Of a stretch of DNA of 51,340 nucleotides, positions 24,975-33,737 are shown in pieces. Source of the DNA: Candidatus Sysuiplasma acidicola. Its GTDB lineage: Archaea > Thermoplasmatota > Thermoplasmata > Sysuiplasmatales > Sysuiplasmataceae. The notes beneath the pieces were generated by a model. The model made no database searches and was not told the origin of the DNA. It saw only the letters and a program-made list of their open reading frames with translations. The position numbers were made by a program, and so were the translations under genes. The stretch lies in contig JAHEAA010000003.1 in assembly GCA_019721035.1 (NCBI GenBank), positions 1 to 51,340 on the forward strand, in the 5' to 3' direction. The first letter of the stretch is position 1. Every line of letters starts with the position of its first letter.

Positions 24975-26108
24975 TCAGAAAGACATAAGCGCGGTGTCGA
25001 AAAATCGAGAAAGTCTGCCGAGCGCTCTTCTCCTCTCCTCCCCGCCTATCTCCGTTTCCCTGACGGCCTGATCAAGCAATTCGGACATTCTTTCCATTCG
25101 CCGGGTGTCGACTGGATATGGTATGCCGTCCTTTCCACCTACCGCAAAGGAATATTTGACCGGATCGCGCCAGTTGCTCTCTGCGCCGTAAACGAGGTTC
25201 GAGGCCATAGCGAGAGCGAGAACGGTCTTCCTTCCCACACCTTCCATCATTATTAGATCCTCGAAGGAATCCGGTACGGCGTCGGCGATTCGTCTGAAAT
25301 TCTCAGTTAATCTTCTCCAACCAGCCATTGTGTCCATTTTAAGCATGCGGACTGCCGAAACAGAAAATTCATCCAGTGTTCTCTGTGCCCTCCTTGCCGA
25401 CAGTACAATCTGTGGAAGCTTTCCAGCTCTGTCGTCCGTAATTATATCCATAATTGCGTCTCTCGCCTCTGACGCGTCCGCGGCTGTAAGGTTCAGTATC
25501 CCGCTCCCTGGCGTTCCGAGGATCGCGGCATGCGGTTCAACAACCATGGACCGGAGCTCGTCAGAGGACCAGTGGTAACGTCTTGCGTAGTGTGTCCCGT
25601 CGTTCATTCCCTGCTGAATGACGGCCCAGTTTCCTCCCTCATCAAAGATTATCGAATGATGATAGAGATCGTAACCGTCCTGCAGCGCAACCGTGTCCAC
25701 TCTGGCGGCTTCTCTGCTTTTGCGCAAAAGCACATCGGAATTGGCGACAGCATACTCGCTGTCTGAAGCCGAAATCTGTTGTTTCATCGATGTTGCATAT
25801 TTCCCCTTTCCTCCGAATATATGCAATGGCAGTCCCCTCTCGTCCATGCCCTCCCTCAGCGCCGCCAGCGTAACTGTCGTCGTTCCGCTTGAATGCCAGT
25901 CGAAACCAAGAACGCAGCTGGCGCATTGAAACCAGAACGGATCTGTCAGGCGCCTGAGGGCCTCCTTCTGCCCGAACTCCTTTAACAGCAGCTCGGCGAT
26001 AGAGCCACCGAGCATTCTCATCCTGCGGAACAGCCATGGTGGTGCGCTTCCTGAATGCAGGGGCAAATCGGCGATGCCGCACAGTCTTGCCACAATGTGA
26101 CCAACCAT
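24975..26108 (-). CDS. DUF763-family protein
   Basis: The protein has about 377 residues. It has the DUF763 signatures GIADLPLHSGSAPPWLFRRM, LTDPFWFQCASCVLGFDWHS, GGKGKYATSMKQQI, and an HhH-like MMEGVGRKTVLALAMASNLVYG that may bind DNA. This archaeal/thermophile family has no settled function; the HhH-like segment and its frequent link to DNA-repair genes suggest nucleic-acid work. The start is uncertain: ATG 26108 is annotated, but GTG 26093 gives the usual family start four residues before GIADLP. A TATA-like AATATTAAG (minus strand, 26119-26127) fits the later one best. Confidence 0.8.
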   Translation of the reverse strand: MVGHIVARLCGIADLPLHSGSAPPWLFRRMRMLGGSIAELLLKEFGQKEALRRLTDPFWFQCASCVLGFDWHSSGTTTVTLAALREGMDERGLPLHIFGGKGKYATSMKQQISASDSEYAVANSDVLLRKSREAARVDTVALQDGYDLYHHSIIFDEGGNWAVIQQGMNDGTHYARRYHWSSDELRSMVVEPHAAILGTPGSGILNLTAADASEARDAIMDIITDDRAGKLPQIVLSARRAQRTLDEFSVSAVRMLKMDTMAGWRRLTENFRRIADAVPDSFEDLIMMEGVGRKTVLALAMASNLVYGAESNWRDPVKYSFAVGGKDGIPYPVDTRRMERMSELLDQAVRETEIGGEERRRALGRLSRFFDTALMSF

Positions 26109-26153
26109 TCGCCTGCTTCTTAATATTTTCAATCGGCTGACCGCAAGACCCAT

Positions 26154-26346
26154 GCGGAAGATGTTGACGGGCAGACGCGGGGCCGGCTGCTGCGTGTTTA
26201 TCTTTCACGCATTTCATGAAAATGATCTGTGTCACGTTACAAGTTATCAAACACTGCTCGTGCTGTGTACAACAACGCTTAAGCGCCGAAACGTCAAACA
26301 TTAAATGATAAGTTGTTCATAATCCTTTTATATCTGTGTCGTGAGA
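26154..26346. other. intergenic region between DUF763 and coiled-coil genes
   Basis: This divergent spacer of about 190 bases contains TATA-like TTTTATAT at 26326-26333 and CATTAAATGAT at 26299-26309, for the plus-strand pair. No RNA gene or repeat is recognised. Confidence 0.35.
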
Positions 26347-26574
26347 ATGAGGCGGTTGACATTGAAGACATCAAGCATAGTTGAAACACTCAAGGAGCTC
26401 AACAGATGGGAGAAAAAAGCTTCCGATCTTGAGCATCAGCTAACGGATGTCAGGACGGCAAAGGCAGAACTCAGGCAAAAACTCAGATCTCTGGAACTCA
26501 CGCTCTCTGCCATTGCCGACTCGCAAGGTGCCGGCACCAGGAACACTTCACAGCGTTTTGACGGGATGAGATGA
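26347..26574 (+). CDS. small coiled-coil protein A
   Basis: This is a 75-residue highly charged protein. Residues about 10-60 are a continuous predicted coiled coil (VETLKELNRWEKKASDLEHQ and then TDVRTAKAELRQKLRSLELT) with heptad-spaced leucines. No family match is recognised. The gene overlaps the next by four bases (ATGA), so the two proteins are made together and may form a heteromer. The start is uncertain: GTG 26341, ATG 26347, or TTG 26356, the last matching a leaderless start from the TATA-like TTTTATAT at 26326-26333. It is short, but the coupling and coiled-coil design support a real gene. Confidence 0.55.
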   Translation: MRRLTLKTSSIVETLKELNRWEKKASDLEHQLTDVRTAKAELRQKLRSLELTLSAIADSQGAGTRNTSQRFDGMR

Positions 26575-26789
26575 TGCCAGGCGAACCAATATTTTTCAAC
26601 ACATCGCATCTTGCAGACGAGATATCCGAAATAAAGAAGCAGCTGTTGCTTCTTGAGGAAAATGAACAGGAGTTGAAATCTTCACTGCTTGATGCCAGAA
26701 AGCAGCTGAGCTACTACAGGCGTCTGGCCTCGTCGATGAAGAGGGCAATGTCTCCACCGGGCCTGAAAAGAATATTAAGGTCTCTCTGA
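26571..26789 (+). CDS. small coiled-coil protein B
   Basis: This 72-residue protein starts MMPGEPIFFNTSHLADEIS, and about residues 13-55 form a coiled coil (EIKKQLLLLEENEQELKSSL then LDARKQLSYYRRL). A basic tail KRAMSPPGLKRILRSL follows that might bind nucleic acid or membrane. It overlaps protein A by four bases. Proteins A and B share length and design, so they may be paralogues or partners; prefoldin-like subunits are much longer and have a beta hairpin that is not seen. No known family could be named. Confidence 0.55.
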   Translation: MMPGEPIFFNTSHLADEISEIKKQLLLLEENEQELKSSLLDARKQLSYYRRLASSMKRAMSPPGLKRILRSL

Positions 26790-26814
26790 TTGTTTAAGCC
26801 CGACCCGTGCTAAT

Positions 26815-27816
26815 ATGAAGGTATTAAGGAACGGCAAGCAGACTGAAATGCTGGCAGTATGGTACGAGGACGGCGCAGCTCATTTCATAGATCAGAGGAA
26901 GCTTCCGGCAGCGCTGGACATATTCGAAGCTCGCGATTATCGTGATGTTGCACTTGCAATAGAAACCATGGTGGTCAGGGGAGCTCCGGCCATAGGCTGT
27001 GCTGCCGCCTACGGTATGGCTCTCGCTATGATTCAGCACGAGAATGTCGGGGAAGCTTCAAAAGCGCTTGAAGCAACCAGACCCACTGCGCACGATCTGT
27101 TTTATGCCGTCAGCTGGATGGTGGAGATGGCTCCACGCCTTGGTCCGGTTGAGGCTGCGACAAAGTACGCTGCAGATATAGTCGATAAGTGCAGACGCAT
27201 CGGGCAGAACGGAAGCAGACTGATTTCGGACGGCGATGTCATACTGACACATTGCAATGCAGGCGCACTTGCAACCGTTGACTACGGTACGGCACTGGCG
27301 CCTATCAGGATTGCCCACGGCGAGGGGAAAAAGATATTCGTTTATGTTGACGAGACCAGGCCATGGCTCCAGGGAAGCAGGCTAACCGCCTGGGAACTGA
27401 CAAATGAATCGATACCGCACGCCATAATTGCCGACAATGCCGCCGGCCACTTCATAAGAAGGGATGTGGATTGCGTGATTGTAGGTGCGGACAGGATTGC
27501 AGCAAACGGTGATTTCGCGAACAAAATTGGCACCTACGAGAAGGCGGTTGTCGCCAGGGCGAACGATGTGCCGTTTTATGTTGCTGCTCCCGTCTCCACC
27601 TTCGATTTCGGTATCGCAGGTGGCGGCGACATACCAATAGAGGAAAGGAGTGAGGAAGAAGTGACGGCGATTGGCGGAATCCGCATAGCCGGAACCGGAG
27701 AGTCTGCAAGGAACCCGGTTTTTGATGTCACGCCGCACGAGCTGGTAAGCGGCATAATCACTGAATATGGTGTTTTCAGTCCCGGCGAGATAAAATCGCT
27801 TCAGGGCAGGCTGTGA
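26815..27816 (+). CDS. mtnA: S-methyl-5-thioribose-1-phosphate isomerase (MtnA)
   Basis: This 333-residue member of the aIF2B/MtnA family has VVRGAPAIGCAAAYG, ILTHCNAGALAT with the catalytic Cys near 147, YVDETRPWLQGSRLTAWEL and IVGADRIAANGDFANKIGTY with the catalytic Asp near 226. This residue set marks MtnA, which converts methylthioribose-1-P to methylthioribulose-1-P in methionine salvage, rather than translation factor aIF2B or ribose-1,5-bisphosphate isomerase. It is coupled to comB by a four-base overlap. A TATA-like AATATTAAGG at 26770-26779, inside the end of coiled-coil gene B, gives a leader of about 14 bases. Confidence 0.92.
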   Translation: MKVLRNGKQTEMLAVWYEDGAAHFIDQRKLPAALDIFEARDYRDVALAIETMVVRGAPAIGCAAAYGMALAMIQHENVGEASKALEATRPTAHDLFYAVSWMVEMAPRLGPVEAATKYAADIVDKCRRIGQNGSRLISDGDVILTHCNAGALATVDYGTALAPIRIAHGEGKKIFVYVDETRPWLQGSRLTAWELTNESIPHAIIADNAAGHFIRRDVDCVIVGADRIAANGDFANKIGTYEKAVVARANDVPFYVAAPVSTFDFGIAGGGDIPIEERSEEEVTAIGGIRIAGTGESARNPVFDVTPHELVSGIITEYGVFSPGEIKSLQGRL

Positions 27817-28586
27817 TTGTCATGACGCTTTCCGCGGAAATCAAATGGTATTCAGGAAGCGCGCTTACCTCCAGATCGAGCGATTATCTTGTCATAGTCG
27901 ATGCGTTCAGGGCCACCAGCATGGTTGCCACCATGATACATCTCGGTGTCAGCAGGATCATACCTGTTGCGAACGTGGACGAGGCCCTGACGATGAAAGC
28001 TGAGGATCCTTCGCTTGTGCTTGTAGGGGAGGAGCGCGGCATTATGCCGCCCGGTTTCGCATACGGGAATTCGCCTTCGGAAATATTCAGGAGTGCAACA
28101 GACGGTTCGCTGAAAGGAGCAACGGTTGTCCACAGAAGTTCCGCCGGTACGCAATCTATTTCTTCCGCTCTCAAGGCAAAGAGAGACGGAGCAAAATACA
28201 GAATAATGACGTGCTCAATGCTCGATGCGGCCGCAGTTGCCAGGCACATTCTGTCACTCAATGCGGGAAAAGACGAGAGACTCACTATCATATGTTCCGG
28301 ATATATTGACAAACTATACGCTCTTGAGGATGAAATCGCCGCAGGAGCTCTGCTCGCATCTCTTCGTGAAACCGATCGGTCTGTGCGCATGAATGAACTG
28401 GCTTCCTCCGCATTCCTCTCGTTCAAGGGAGCGACGGTAGAAAATCTTCCCGACCTTCTGCGAAACACCAGATCCGGGGCAAAGATCATCGAAGTGGGCC
28501 AGGAAGAGGACATTGGTTTCTGCTCGAGGCTGAATGTATTCGATGTTGTTGCCGTGGCGGACGGCACATCCCTAATTCGTGCCTGA
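27813..28586 (+). CDS. comB: 2-phosphosulfolactate phosphatase-family protein (ComB-like)
   Basis: This 257-residue protein has the ComB pattern: LVIVDAFRATSMVATMIHLG, RIIPVANVDEAL, LVGEERGIMPPGFAYGNSP and VVHRSSAGTQ, then IEVGQEEDIGFCSRLNVFD at the end. ComB removes phosphate from 2-phosphosulfolactate in coenzyme M synthesis of methanogens; homologues occur in many non-methanogens where the substrate is unclear. It starts with GTG (27813) overlapping the mtnA stop by four bases, so it may work on a sulfur metabolite linked to methylthioadenosine salvage. That link is inference from position only. Confidence 0.8.
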   Translation: MIVMTLSAEIKWYSGSALTSRSSDYLVIVDAFRATSMVATMIHLGVSRIIPVANVDEALTMKAEDPSLVLVGEERGIMPPGFAYGNSPSEIFRSATDGSLKGATVVHRSSAGTQSISSALKAKRDGAKYRIMTCSMLDAAAVARHILSLNAGKDERLTIICSGYIDKLYALEDEIAAGALLASLRETDRSVRMNELASSAFLSFKGATVENLPDLLRNTRSGAKIIEVGQEEDIGFCSRLNVFDVVAVADGTSLIRA

Positions 28587-28674
28587 TCACATCATCACGA
28601 TTGCCCGCACGGACAACGACATTGTCCTCCGTTGAGGCATAACGGTTTAACGGATGATCCCGTTATCTCGCTCC

Positions 28675-29694
28675 GTGATACTCGTAACAAAGTGGTTCGG
28701 CACATTCCTTGTCCAGGACAAGAGGGTCGTCACACAGATACTCTTTCCCAGGACCGAGAGTGAAATTGCCGACAGACTCCTGCAGATACAGAAGGGGAGA
28801 GTGCTCGAGGAGGAACGCGTCCTGGCGGCAAAGAAGAAGGTGAGTGTGCTCGAGACTAGGCTGATATCGCTGGGCAAACTCACCGTTTCCGATACATCGT
28901 TCGTGGTTCCCGCAAAATACAGCTATGATGACAATCTCCTTCGATCGGCGCTGCTCATTCTGGCAGAGAAGAGGGCGAAGGAAGAGCTGGGTGCGGACAG
29001 GCATATTTCAGAGGCAATATCCTCTTTCGACGAATTGAAGGAGATTGTCAACTCTCTCGACGTCCGCCTTCACTCATGGTACGGTCTTCATTATCCGGAA
29101 CTGTTCGACAGACTGAAGGGTACTGCCTATCTCGATGCACTGAGCAAGTATGGAGACAGGGAAGCACTGCAGAACGCAAAGGGCTTCTCCGAACGTTCTA
29201 TTGGCATAAATCTGATAGAGGGTGAGAAGGAAATGCTCATGTCTGTAGCATCGCTAGCTCTCGAGATAGACAGCACGGCTGAGAAACTCGGCTCGTTTGT
29301 AGACCATACGGCAGCCATGGCCTTTCCGAATCTCACCGCACTGCTCGGTCCCAAACTTGCTTCGAGGATCGTGAGAGGGGCAGGGGGACTGGAGCGGCTG
29401 AGCTCAATGCCTGCCGGAACAATACAGCTGATCGGCGCGGAGAAGGCCCTCTTCAGGCACCTGAACAGGGGAAAGAAACCGCCAAAGCACGGCATAATAT
29501 TCCAGGATATACTCGTTCACTCCTCTCCTAGAGAAGTGCGGGGCAGAATTTCCAGAACGCTTGCCGCCAAGGCGGCGATTGCCGCAAGGCTTGACATGTA
29601 CGGCGGCGAAATGATGGGAGATGCAATGAGAAGGGAAGTGGAGGAGAAGGCGCACAAACTCGTAGAATCCTCCAGGGCCCATGGCTCGAAATGA
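28675..29694 (+). CDS. Nop5/Nop56-family C/D-box RNP core protein
   Basis: The protein has about 339 residues. It has an N-terminal fibrillarin-binding domain (ILVTKWFGTFLV), a central coiled coil (about 60-220), and the C-terminal Nop domain PNLTALLGPKLASRIVRGAG then GLERLSSMPAGTIQLIGAEK with the GAEKALFRHL signature. With fibrillarin and L7Ae it builds the guide-RNA complex that 2'-O-methylates rRNA and tRNA. The fibrillarin gene, often next door, is not in this window. The start is taken as GTG 28675, since the TATA-like GGTTTAAC (28644-28651) would place the transcript start there. ATG 28654 would add seven residues. Confidence 0.88.
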   Translation: MILVTKWFGTFLVQDKRVVTQILFPRTESEIADRLLQIQKGRVLEEERVLAAKKKVSVLETRLISLGKLTVSDTSFVVPAKYSYDDNLLRSALLILAEKRAKEELGADRHISEAISSFDELKEIVNSLDVRLHSWYGLHYPELFDRLKGTAYLDALSKYGDREALQNAKGFSERSIGINLIEGEKEMLMSVASLALEIDSTAEKLGSFVDHTAAMAFPNLTALLGPKLASRIVRGAGGLERLSSMPAGTIQLIGAEKALFRHLNRGKKPPKHGIIFQDILVHSSPREVRGRISRTLAAKAAIAARLDMYGGEMMGDAMRREVEEKAHKLVESSRAHGSK

Positions 29695-29754
29695 CATGGC
29701 CGGAGAAGGCAAAATCTATTTAACTTACAGCCTCATGGTCTGATCTGATGAGTT

Positions 29755-30141
29755 ATGGCGTGGCAGCAGGCCGAAGTTAGGGAACTGAAGGAAGGCAGGT
29801 ACCTTCTTATTGACGATCAGCCGTGCAAGATATTGAGCATCACTACTTCCAAACCAGGGAAGCATGGTGAAGCCAAGGCGCGTATAGATGCTGTCGGTGT
29901 TTTTGACGGTCAGAAAAGGAGTCTGGTGCATCCGGTCAAGCATAAGATCCAGATACCGCAGATGGACAAGCGCAAGGCACAGGTTCTTTCGACAAGCGGG
30001 GAAGAAGTGCAGCTCATGGATCTTGAAACATTCGAAACATTCCACCTGAAGGTTGACGAGGAACTCAGAAAAAAACTGGTTGCCGGGTCCGAAACACTGT
30101 ATGTTTCATCCATGGGCATGCGAAAGATATTCGAATTGTGA
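29755..30141 (+). CDS. translation factor aIF5A
   Basis: This 128-residue two-domain factor eases peptide-bond formation at poor sequences such as polyproline. The conserved hypusine loop is [13 protein letters not shown], with the modified lysine at K36, and the C-terminal OB domain carries [16 protein letters not shown]. It needs deoxyhypusine synthase, which is not in the window. TATA-like CTATTTAAC at 29716-29724 is about 35 bases before the ATG, leaving an 11-base leader that contains GATGAG. It follows nop5 by 60 bases with its own promoter. Confidence 0.95.
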   Translation: MAWQQAEVRELKEGRYLLIDDQPCKILSITTSKPGKHGEAKARIDAVGVFDGQKRSLVHPVKHKIQIPQMDKRKAQVLSTSGEEVQLMDLETFETFHLKVDEELRKKLVAGSETLYVSSMGMRKIFEL

Positions 30142-30297
30142 TAGCTCTGCGCAATCACCGTAAGACCGCTGTCGCAGCGCACAGACATTCTCGGCCATGC
30201 TGACGGCTTCAGCCGCCACTGGACAGATTGATTAATTTTCGAAAAAAGTTCTAATAGTCACAGCGTCCTAGGTAAGACTGACCATGGGGAGTCGTAT

Positions 30298-32694
30298 ATG
30301 GTGAAGATGGTAAAGACCATTGTTGCCGCCGTTTGTCTGCTGATGATTGTTTCGACCTTGGTGGTGCTAGTTACTCCGGGAGGGTATTTTTATCATGCCG
30401 GAAGCGTTTCCAAGCAGGCTCAGTCTGCAATCAATGCTGTCTCGCATCCTTCATCAAGCGCGAATACTGCTGCGGGCAGTGTGCTCAGCGCTTTAAAATC
30501 TAGGGGCATACCGTCGAAATATGTTTATCTGCCCAATTTTAATGCTAAAACGTCCGTGAAGAGCGGCACCATTCAACCGCTCTACTCCGGTTCTCCGGCA
30601 CCAATGGGTCTTGGCGATTTCGGTCTCAGGAATACGACGCACGGGATGGTCGGATATAATCTGTCGACTTCGAGTTTTGAGGGCAGCCTTACGTTGAACA
30701 GCCTGAATCCATTTTATCTGCTGGACGACGCGCCTTATAGTGTCACGGTTCAGCTCAATACCGTACTCAACAACGTGACGCTGTTCGGCTCTCCGAATTA
30801 TGTGTTCTGGACACAGAATGTCTTCTTCTATTCCGCGAGGACGCACTCGCTAACGTTCCTAGACAACGTATGGAATTTTTCCAGCTCTTCATTTACGCTT
30901 ACAAAGAACAGTTTTTATTCGGAAAACGGCAACATAGTCGTACCATACTTCTACTATGATATCGGTCCAACCATTACTGTACCGTATCCGTTTACCGTGA
31001 ACCTCTACCTCAACTCAAGCGTTATTGGCGGCAGGAGTGCTGTGTATTTCAACTACTCAGTGAGTTCCCCCACACTTTCGCATGTAAAATCCGGCTCTTA
31101 TGATCTGGTTGTTTTCAACTCCACGCTGCCAGATCAGCCTGCCGCTAAGCCACCCGTCTACCTCGTGAGCGGCACGACACTGACGCCCACCGGCTACCTG
31201 CTGTATGATGCCGAGCTGATGATAGGCGGCCCCGGAGGCGGAAGCACCACATCCATATACAACATAAGCGGGGCAATGACGCTCAAGTATCTCGATCAGA
31301 CGAGCGGCTCCTATGCAAATGTTCCCTCAGCATTCGACTTCGGCACTGATACAGGAGAAACCTCCGAGGGTGCTGCTGTGTACTGGACGCAGAATGCAGT
31401 CGCACATCTAGTCACCGGACCTTCCCTGCTGTACGGTATGTGGAATGTTAGCGGCAGCAGCCGGGCAGGGTCAGTATCCTATTCAGGGACGCTGAATCCC
31501 TCCAGCGCGTTTCTGTTCGTAAACAGCGGTTCGCAGTTCAACGCATCCGCTGCCGCATGGGCACCTGTGGGAGACGGCGGTTCATTCAGTTACATGCTCC
31601 CTCCGGGCAACTACGCCGCAGAAGGTCTGTTCAGTGATTATTCCGTGACTAACTTCACTCTCGGACATGGCACGCAGATTGCGCTTGCACCGAACGCGTC
31701 GATGGGCATTTACACTCCGCTGTTTGCGTTGGGCAACTCCGGTGTAAGCTCTCTTGCATCCTCCCTGTCGGCGTCGGGCACCGGCTCTTCTTCAGATCCG
31801 TATGTAATCAGCGGTACGCAGAATGTGCCGATTAATTCGCTTTTCTCGGAAGTCAACGACTACCTCTACCCGGTCTTCCCCGGTGTGCTGTTCCTTAACA
31901 CAAGCGAGCACATGCAGCTCGTTGGACTCCCGTCATTCTTCTTCAATTACATGCCGGACATACTTCCCGTTCTGCAATATTTCGGCTTCCCGACATCCAA
32001 CTACATGCAGCTGGAATTCTATAACGCTTCAAACATAAGTGTCATCAACACGCCGTACATCAGCGGATGGTTTCCGGTATTCCTTTATGGATTACCTCTC
32101 GCGAATCTGATCGTCTGGAACTCCACGCACGATTTGATTGCAGGAAACTATTTCTCTAGCATGGGCAGCTCAATGCTGATATTCAACAGCACGAACATAC
32201 TGGTCTGGGGGAACGTGTTTGCCGAGAATTCGATAGCGGGCATCAGCCTTGCATCACCGACCAGGTACTTCAGCTTCGAACTTGCACCGATATATCCGTC
32301 GTCCGTGCCAACGGGACTCTCTGTTTTTTCATCGGCCGACACGATTTACAATAATGCCTTCATCGTCGAGTTGCCCGCGATCAGTCCTGCCTTCAACATT
32401 TACACATTCGGCAATGCCAGTTATCTCGATGTATGGAACATTTCATTCACAAAACTCTCCGGTGCAGGCACAGTTGTTTTCAACGGCATATCCCTTAATC
32501 CGTCAAGCATAATCGGTGGCGGATACATGGGCGGCAACTACTGGTGGAATTACAATCCAAGGGGATCGCTGATGCTGCCGTTCAACGACGGTGGATGGAT
32601 TCACAACGGAGGCGATTACGTACCGCTCGTCCTTGGCGCTCCGAACTCAAGCAGCTACAGCAGTGTCATCATGCCTGATATGGCCTCACTTTGA
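30298..32694 (+). CDS. thermopsin-family secreted protease-like protein with C-terminal beta-helix
   Basis: This 798-residue protein has a signal peptide at about residues 1-27. The thermopsin (peptidase A5) region spans about 60-330, with SPAPMGLGDFGLRNTTHG, YNLSTSSFEGSLTL, VQLNTVLNNV, YVFWTQNVFFY and FLDNVWNFSSSS. The later half (about 520-760) has NosD-like right-handed beta-helix repeats such as LIVWNSTHDLIAGNYF and FNSTNILVWGNVFAEN. It ends GGNYWWNYNPRG and DGGWIHNGGDYVPLVLG. Thermopsins are acid proteases secreted by acidophilic archaea; their catalytic residues are not firmly settled, so activity here is unproven. Many N-glycosylation sites are visible. GGGGAG about 7-8 bases ahead supports the ATG. 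Confidence 0.85.
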   Translation: MVKMVKTIVAAVCLLMIVSTLVVLVTPGGYFYHAGSVSKQAQSAINAVSHPSSSANTAAGSVLSALKSRGIPSKYVYLPNFNAKTSVKSGTIQPLYSGSPAPMGLGDFGLRNTTHGMVGYNLSTSSFEGSLTLNSLNPFYLLDDAPYSVTVQLNTVLNNVTLFGSPNYVFWTQNVFFYSARTHSLTFLDNVWNFSSSSFTLTKNSFYSENGNIVVPYFYYDIGPTITVPYPFTVNLYLNSSVIGGRSAVYFNYSVSSPTLSHVKSGSYDLVVFNSTLPDQPAAKPPVYLVSGTTLTPTGYLLYDAELMIGGPGGGSTTSIYNISGAMTLKYLDQTSGSYANVPSAFDFGTDTGETSEGAAVYWTQNAVAHLVTGPSLLYGMWNVSGSSRAGSVSYSGTLNPSSAFLFVNSGSQFNASAAAWAPVGDGGSFSYMLPPGNYAAEGLFSDYSVTNFTLGHGTQIALAPNASMGIYTPLFALGNSGVSSLASSLSASGTGSSSDPYVISGTQNVPINSLFSEVNDYLYPVFPGVLFLNTSEHMQLVGLPSFFFNYMPDILPVLQYFGFPTSNYMQLEFYNASNISVINTPYISGWFPVFLYGLPLANLIVWNSTHDLIAGNYFSSMGSSMLIFNSTNILVWGNVFAENSIAGISLASPTRYFSFELAPIYPSSVPTGLSVFSSADTIYNNAFIVELPAISPAFNIYTFGNASYLDVWNISFTKLSGAGTVVFNGISLNPSSIIGGGYMGGNYWWNYNPRGSLMLPFNDGGWIHNGGDYVPLVLGAPNSSSYSSVIMPDMASL

Positions 32695-32709
32695 ATGCTG
32701 CGGGCAATT

Positions 32710-32718
32710 AATTTAAAG
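32710..32718 (+). promoter_or_regulatory. TATA-like box for exchanger gene
   Basis: AATTTAAAG is centred about 25-26 bases before the ATG at 32739, so the message is predicted to be leaderless. Confidence 0.5.
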
Positions 32719-32738
32719 ACCGTCCGTCTTGAAGCTGC

Positions 32739-33725
32739 ATGGACGCGACGCTGCTGCTCGCCGCAAGCCTCGTAGCCGTATTCTTCTCTTCGCTGATGTT
32801 CGTCAACGCGATAGAGTACGCGGGAAGCAGGTTGAACTGGTCGCACAGTTTCACAGGTGCGATAGTTGCTCCTCTGTTTACATCCATACCTGAGCTCGCT
32901 CTTTTCATCATCGCCGTGTTCATTCACGGTGGAACGTCCGGGCACCTGATTGGCCTGGGCATGATATTCGGCGAGCCTTTCATGACATCCTCTCTTTCCT
33001 ATTTCCTGGTCTTCTGCTCGATCCTTGCCGCCTTCACACTCTCCGGCAGGAAAACACACAGCATTGATGTGGACAGATCATTGAGCATACCGTTCGTCTT
33101 TGTCCTCCTCCTCTTCCCGTTCGCGTTGCTGCCGGGCATCATTCACTCTGTCTACCTGCAGTATCTCATGGGTTTCATTTTCCTCTTTTTTTACCTCATG
33201 TACGTGAGGACAATGGCCGGCCGCAGATCGGCTGCCATGGAAGAGGGTACAGAGATTCCATACTTTATGCATCTGCGCAACCACTGGGGCCTCGCGGCTC
33301 TGCAGCTTCTGGTTTCGGCGCTTCTTCTCTACTATGGTGCGAATCTGATGGTTCAGGCGATCACGCTGATATCCGGCATACACCGCGTTTCTCCGCTGGT
33401 GGTTGCCATTCTTGTCATACCCGTCGCGACTGCCATACCCGAAACGCTTTCAGCAATGATCTGGGCATACCGCGGGAGAAACAGCCTCGCCATCGGCTCC
33501 ATCATCGGAGAAAAGGTTCTCTATGCCACGTTCTACCCCGGAATGGCAATGTTCTTCATTCCGTGGGAGCTCGATGCGCAGGTGTATCTCAGTGTATTGG
33601 CCACAACCATTGTGTCGCTGGTATTCTTCCTGTTTTCCAGGCGCGGAAAAATGCCGTTCTACGCCATGGCAATAGGTCTTCCCTTCTTCATCGCCTACAT
33701 CGTGAGCGTCATTACAATATTCTGA
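32739..33725 (+). CDS. sodium/calcium exchanger-like membrane protein
   Basis: This 328-residue protein has about ten helices and two alpha repeats: TGAIVAPLFTSIPELALFI (E52 region) and VAILVIPVATAIPETLSAM followed by GSIIGEKVLYATF. These are the ion-coordinating segments of the Ca2+:cation antiporter (CaCA/NCX) superfamily. The usual G-(S/T)-S-x-P-E is changed to F-T-S-I-P-E in the first repeat and A-T-A-I-P-E in the second, so the ion may not be Ca2+. The central loop is short, as in archaeal NCX. The promoter gives a leaderless start. Its end converges with the phosphohexomutase gene. Confidence 0.82.
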   Translation: MDATLLLAASLVAVFFSSLMFVNAIEYAGSRLNWSHSFTGAIVAPLFTSIPELALFIIAVFIHGGTSGHLIGLGMIFGEPFMTSSLSYFLVFCSILAAFTLSGRKTHSIDVDRSLSIPFVFVLLLFPFALLPGIIHSVYLQYLMGFIFLFFYLMYVRTMAGRRSAAMEEGTEIPYFMHLRNHWGLAALQLLVSALLLYYGANLMVQAITLISGIHRVSPLVVAILVIPVATAIPETLSAMIWAYRGRNSLAIGSIIGEKVLYATFYPGMAMFFIPWELDAQVYLSVLATTIVSLVFFLFSRRGKMPFYAMAIGLPFFIAYIVSVITIF

Positions 33726-33737
33726 CCCGGCATCTGG

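Noticed and set aside
25642-26301. 219-residue open frame on minus strand
   Set aside because: Overlaps DUF763 in another frame of the same strand; translation has no family pattern.
27884-28567. 227-residue open frame on minus strand
   Set aside because: Antisense to the ComB-like gene; Ser/Arg-rich shadow translation.
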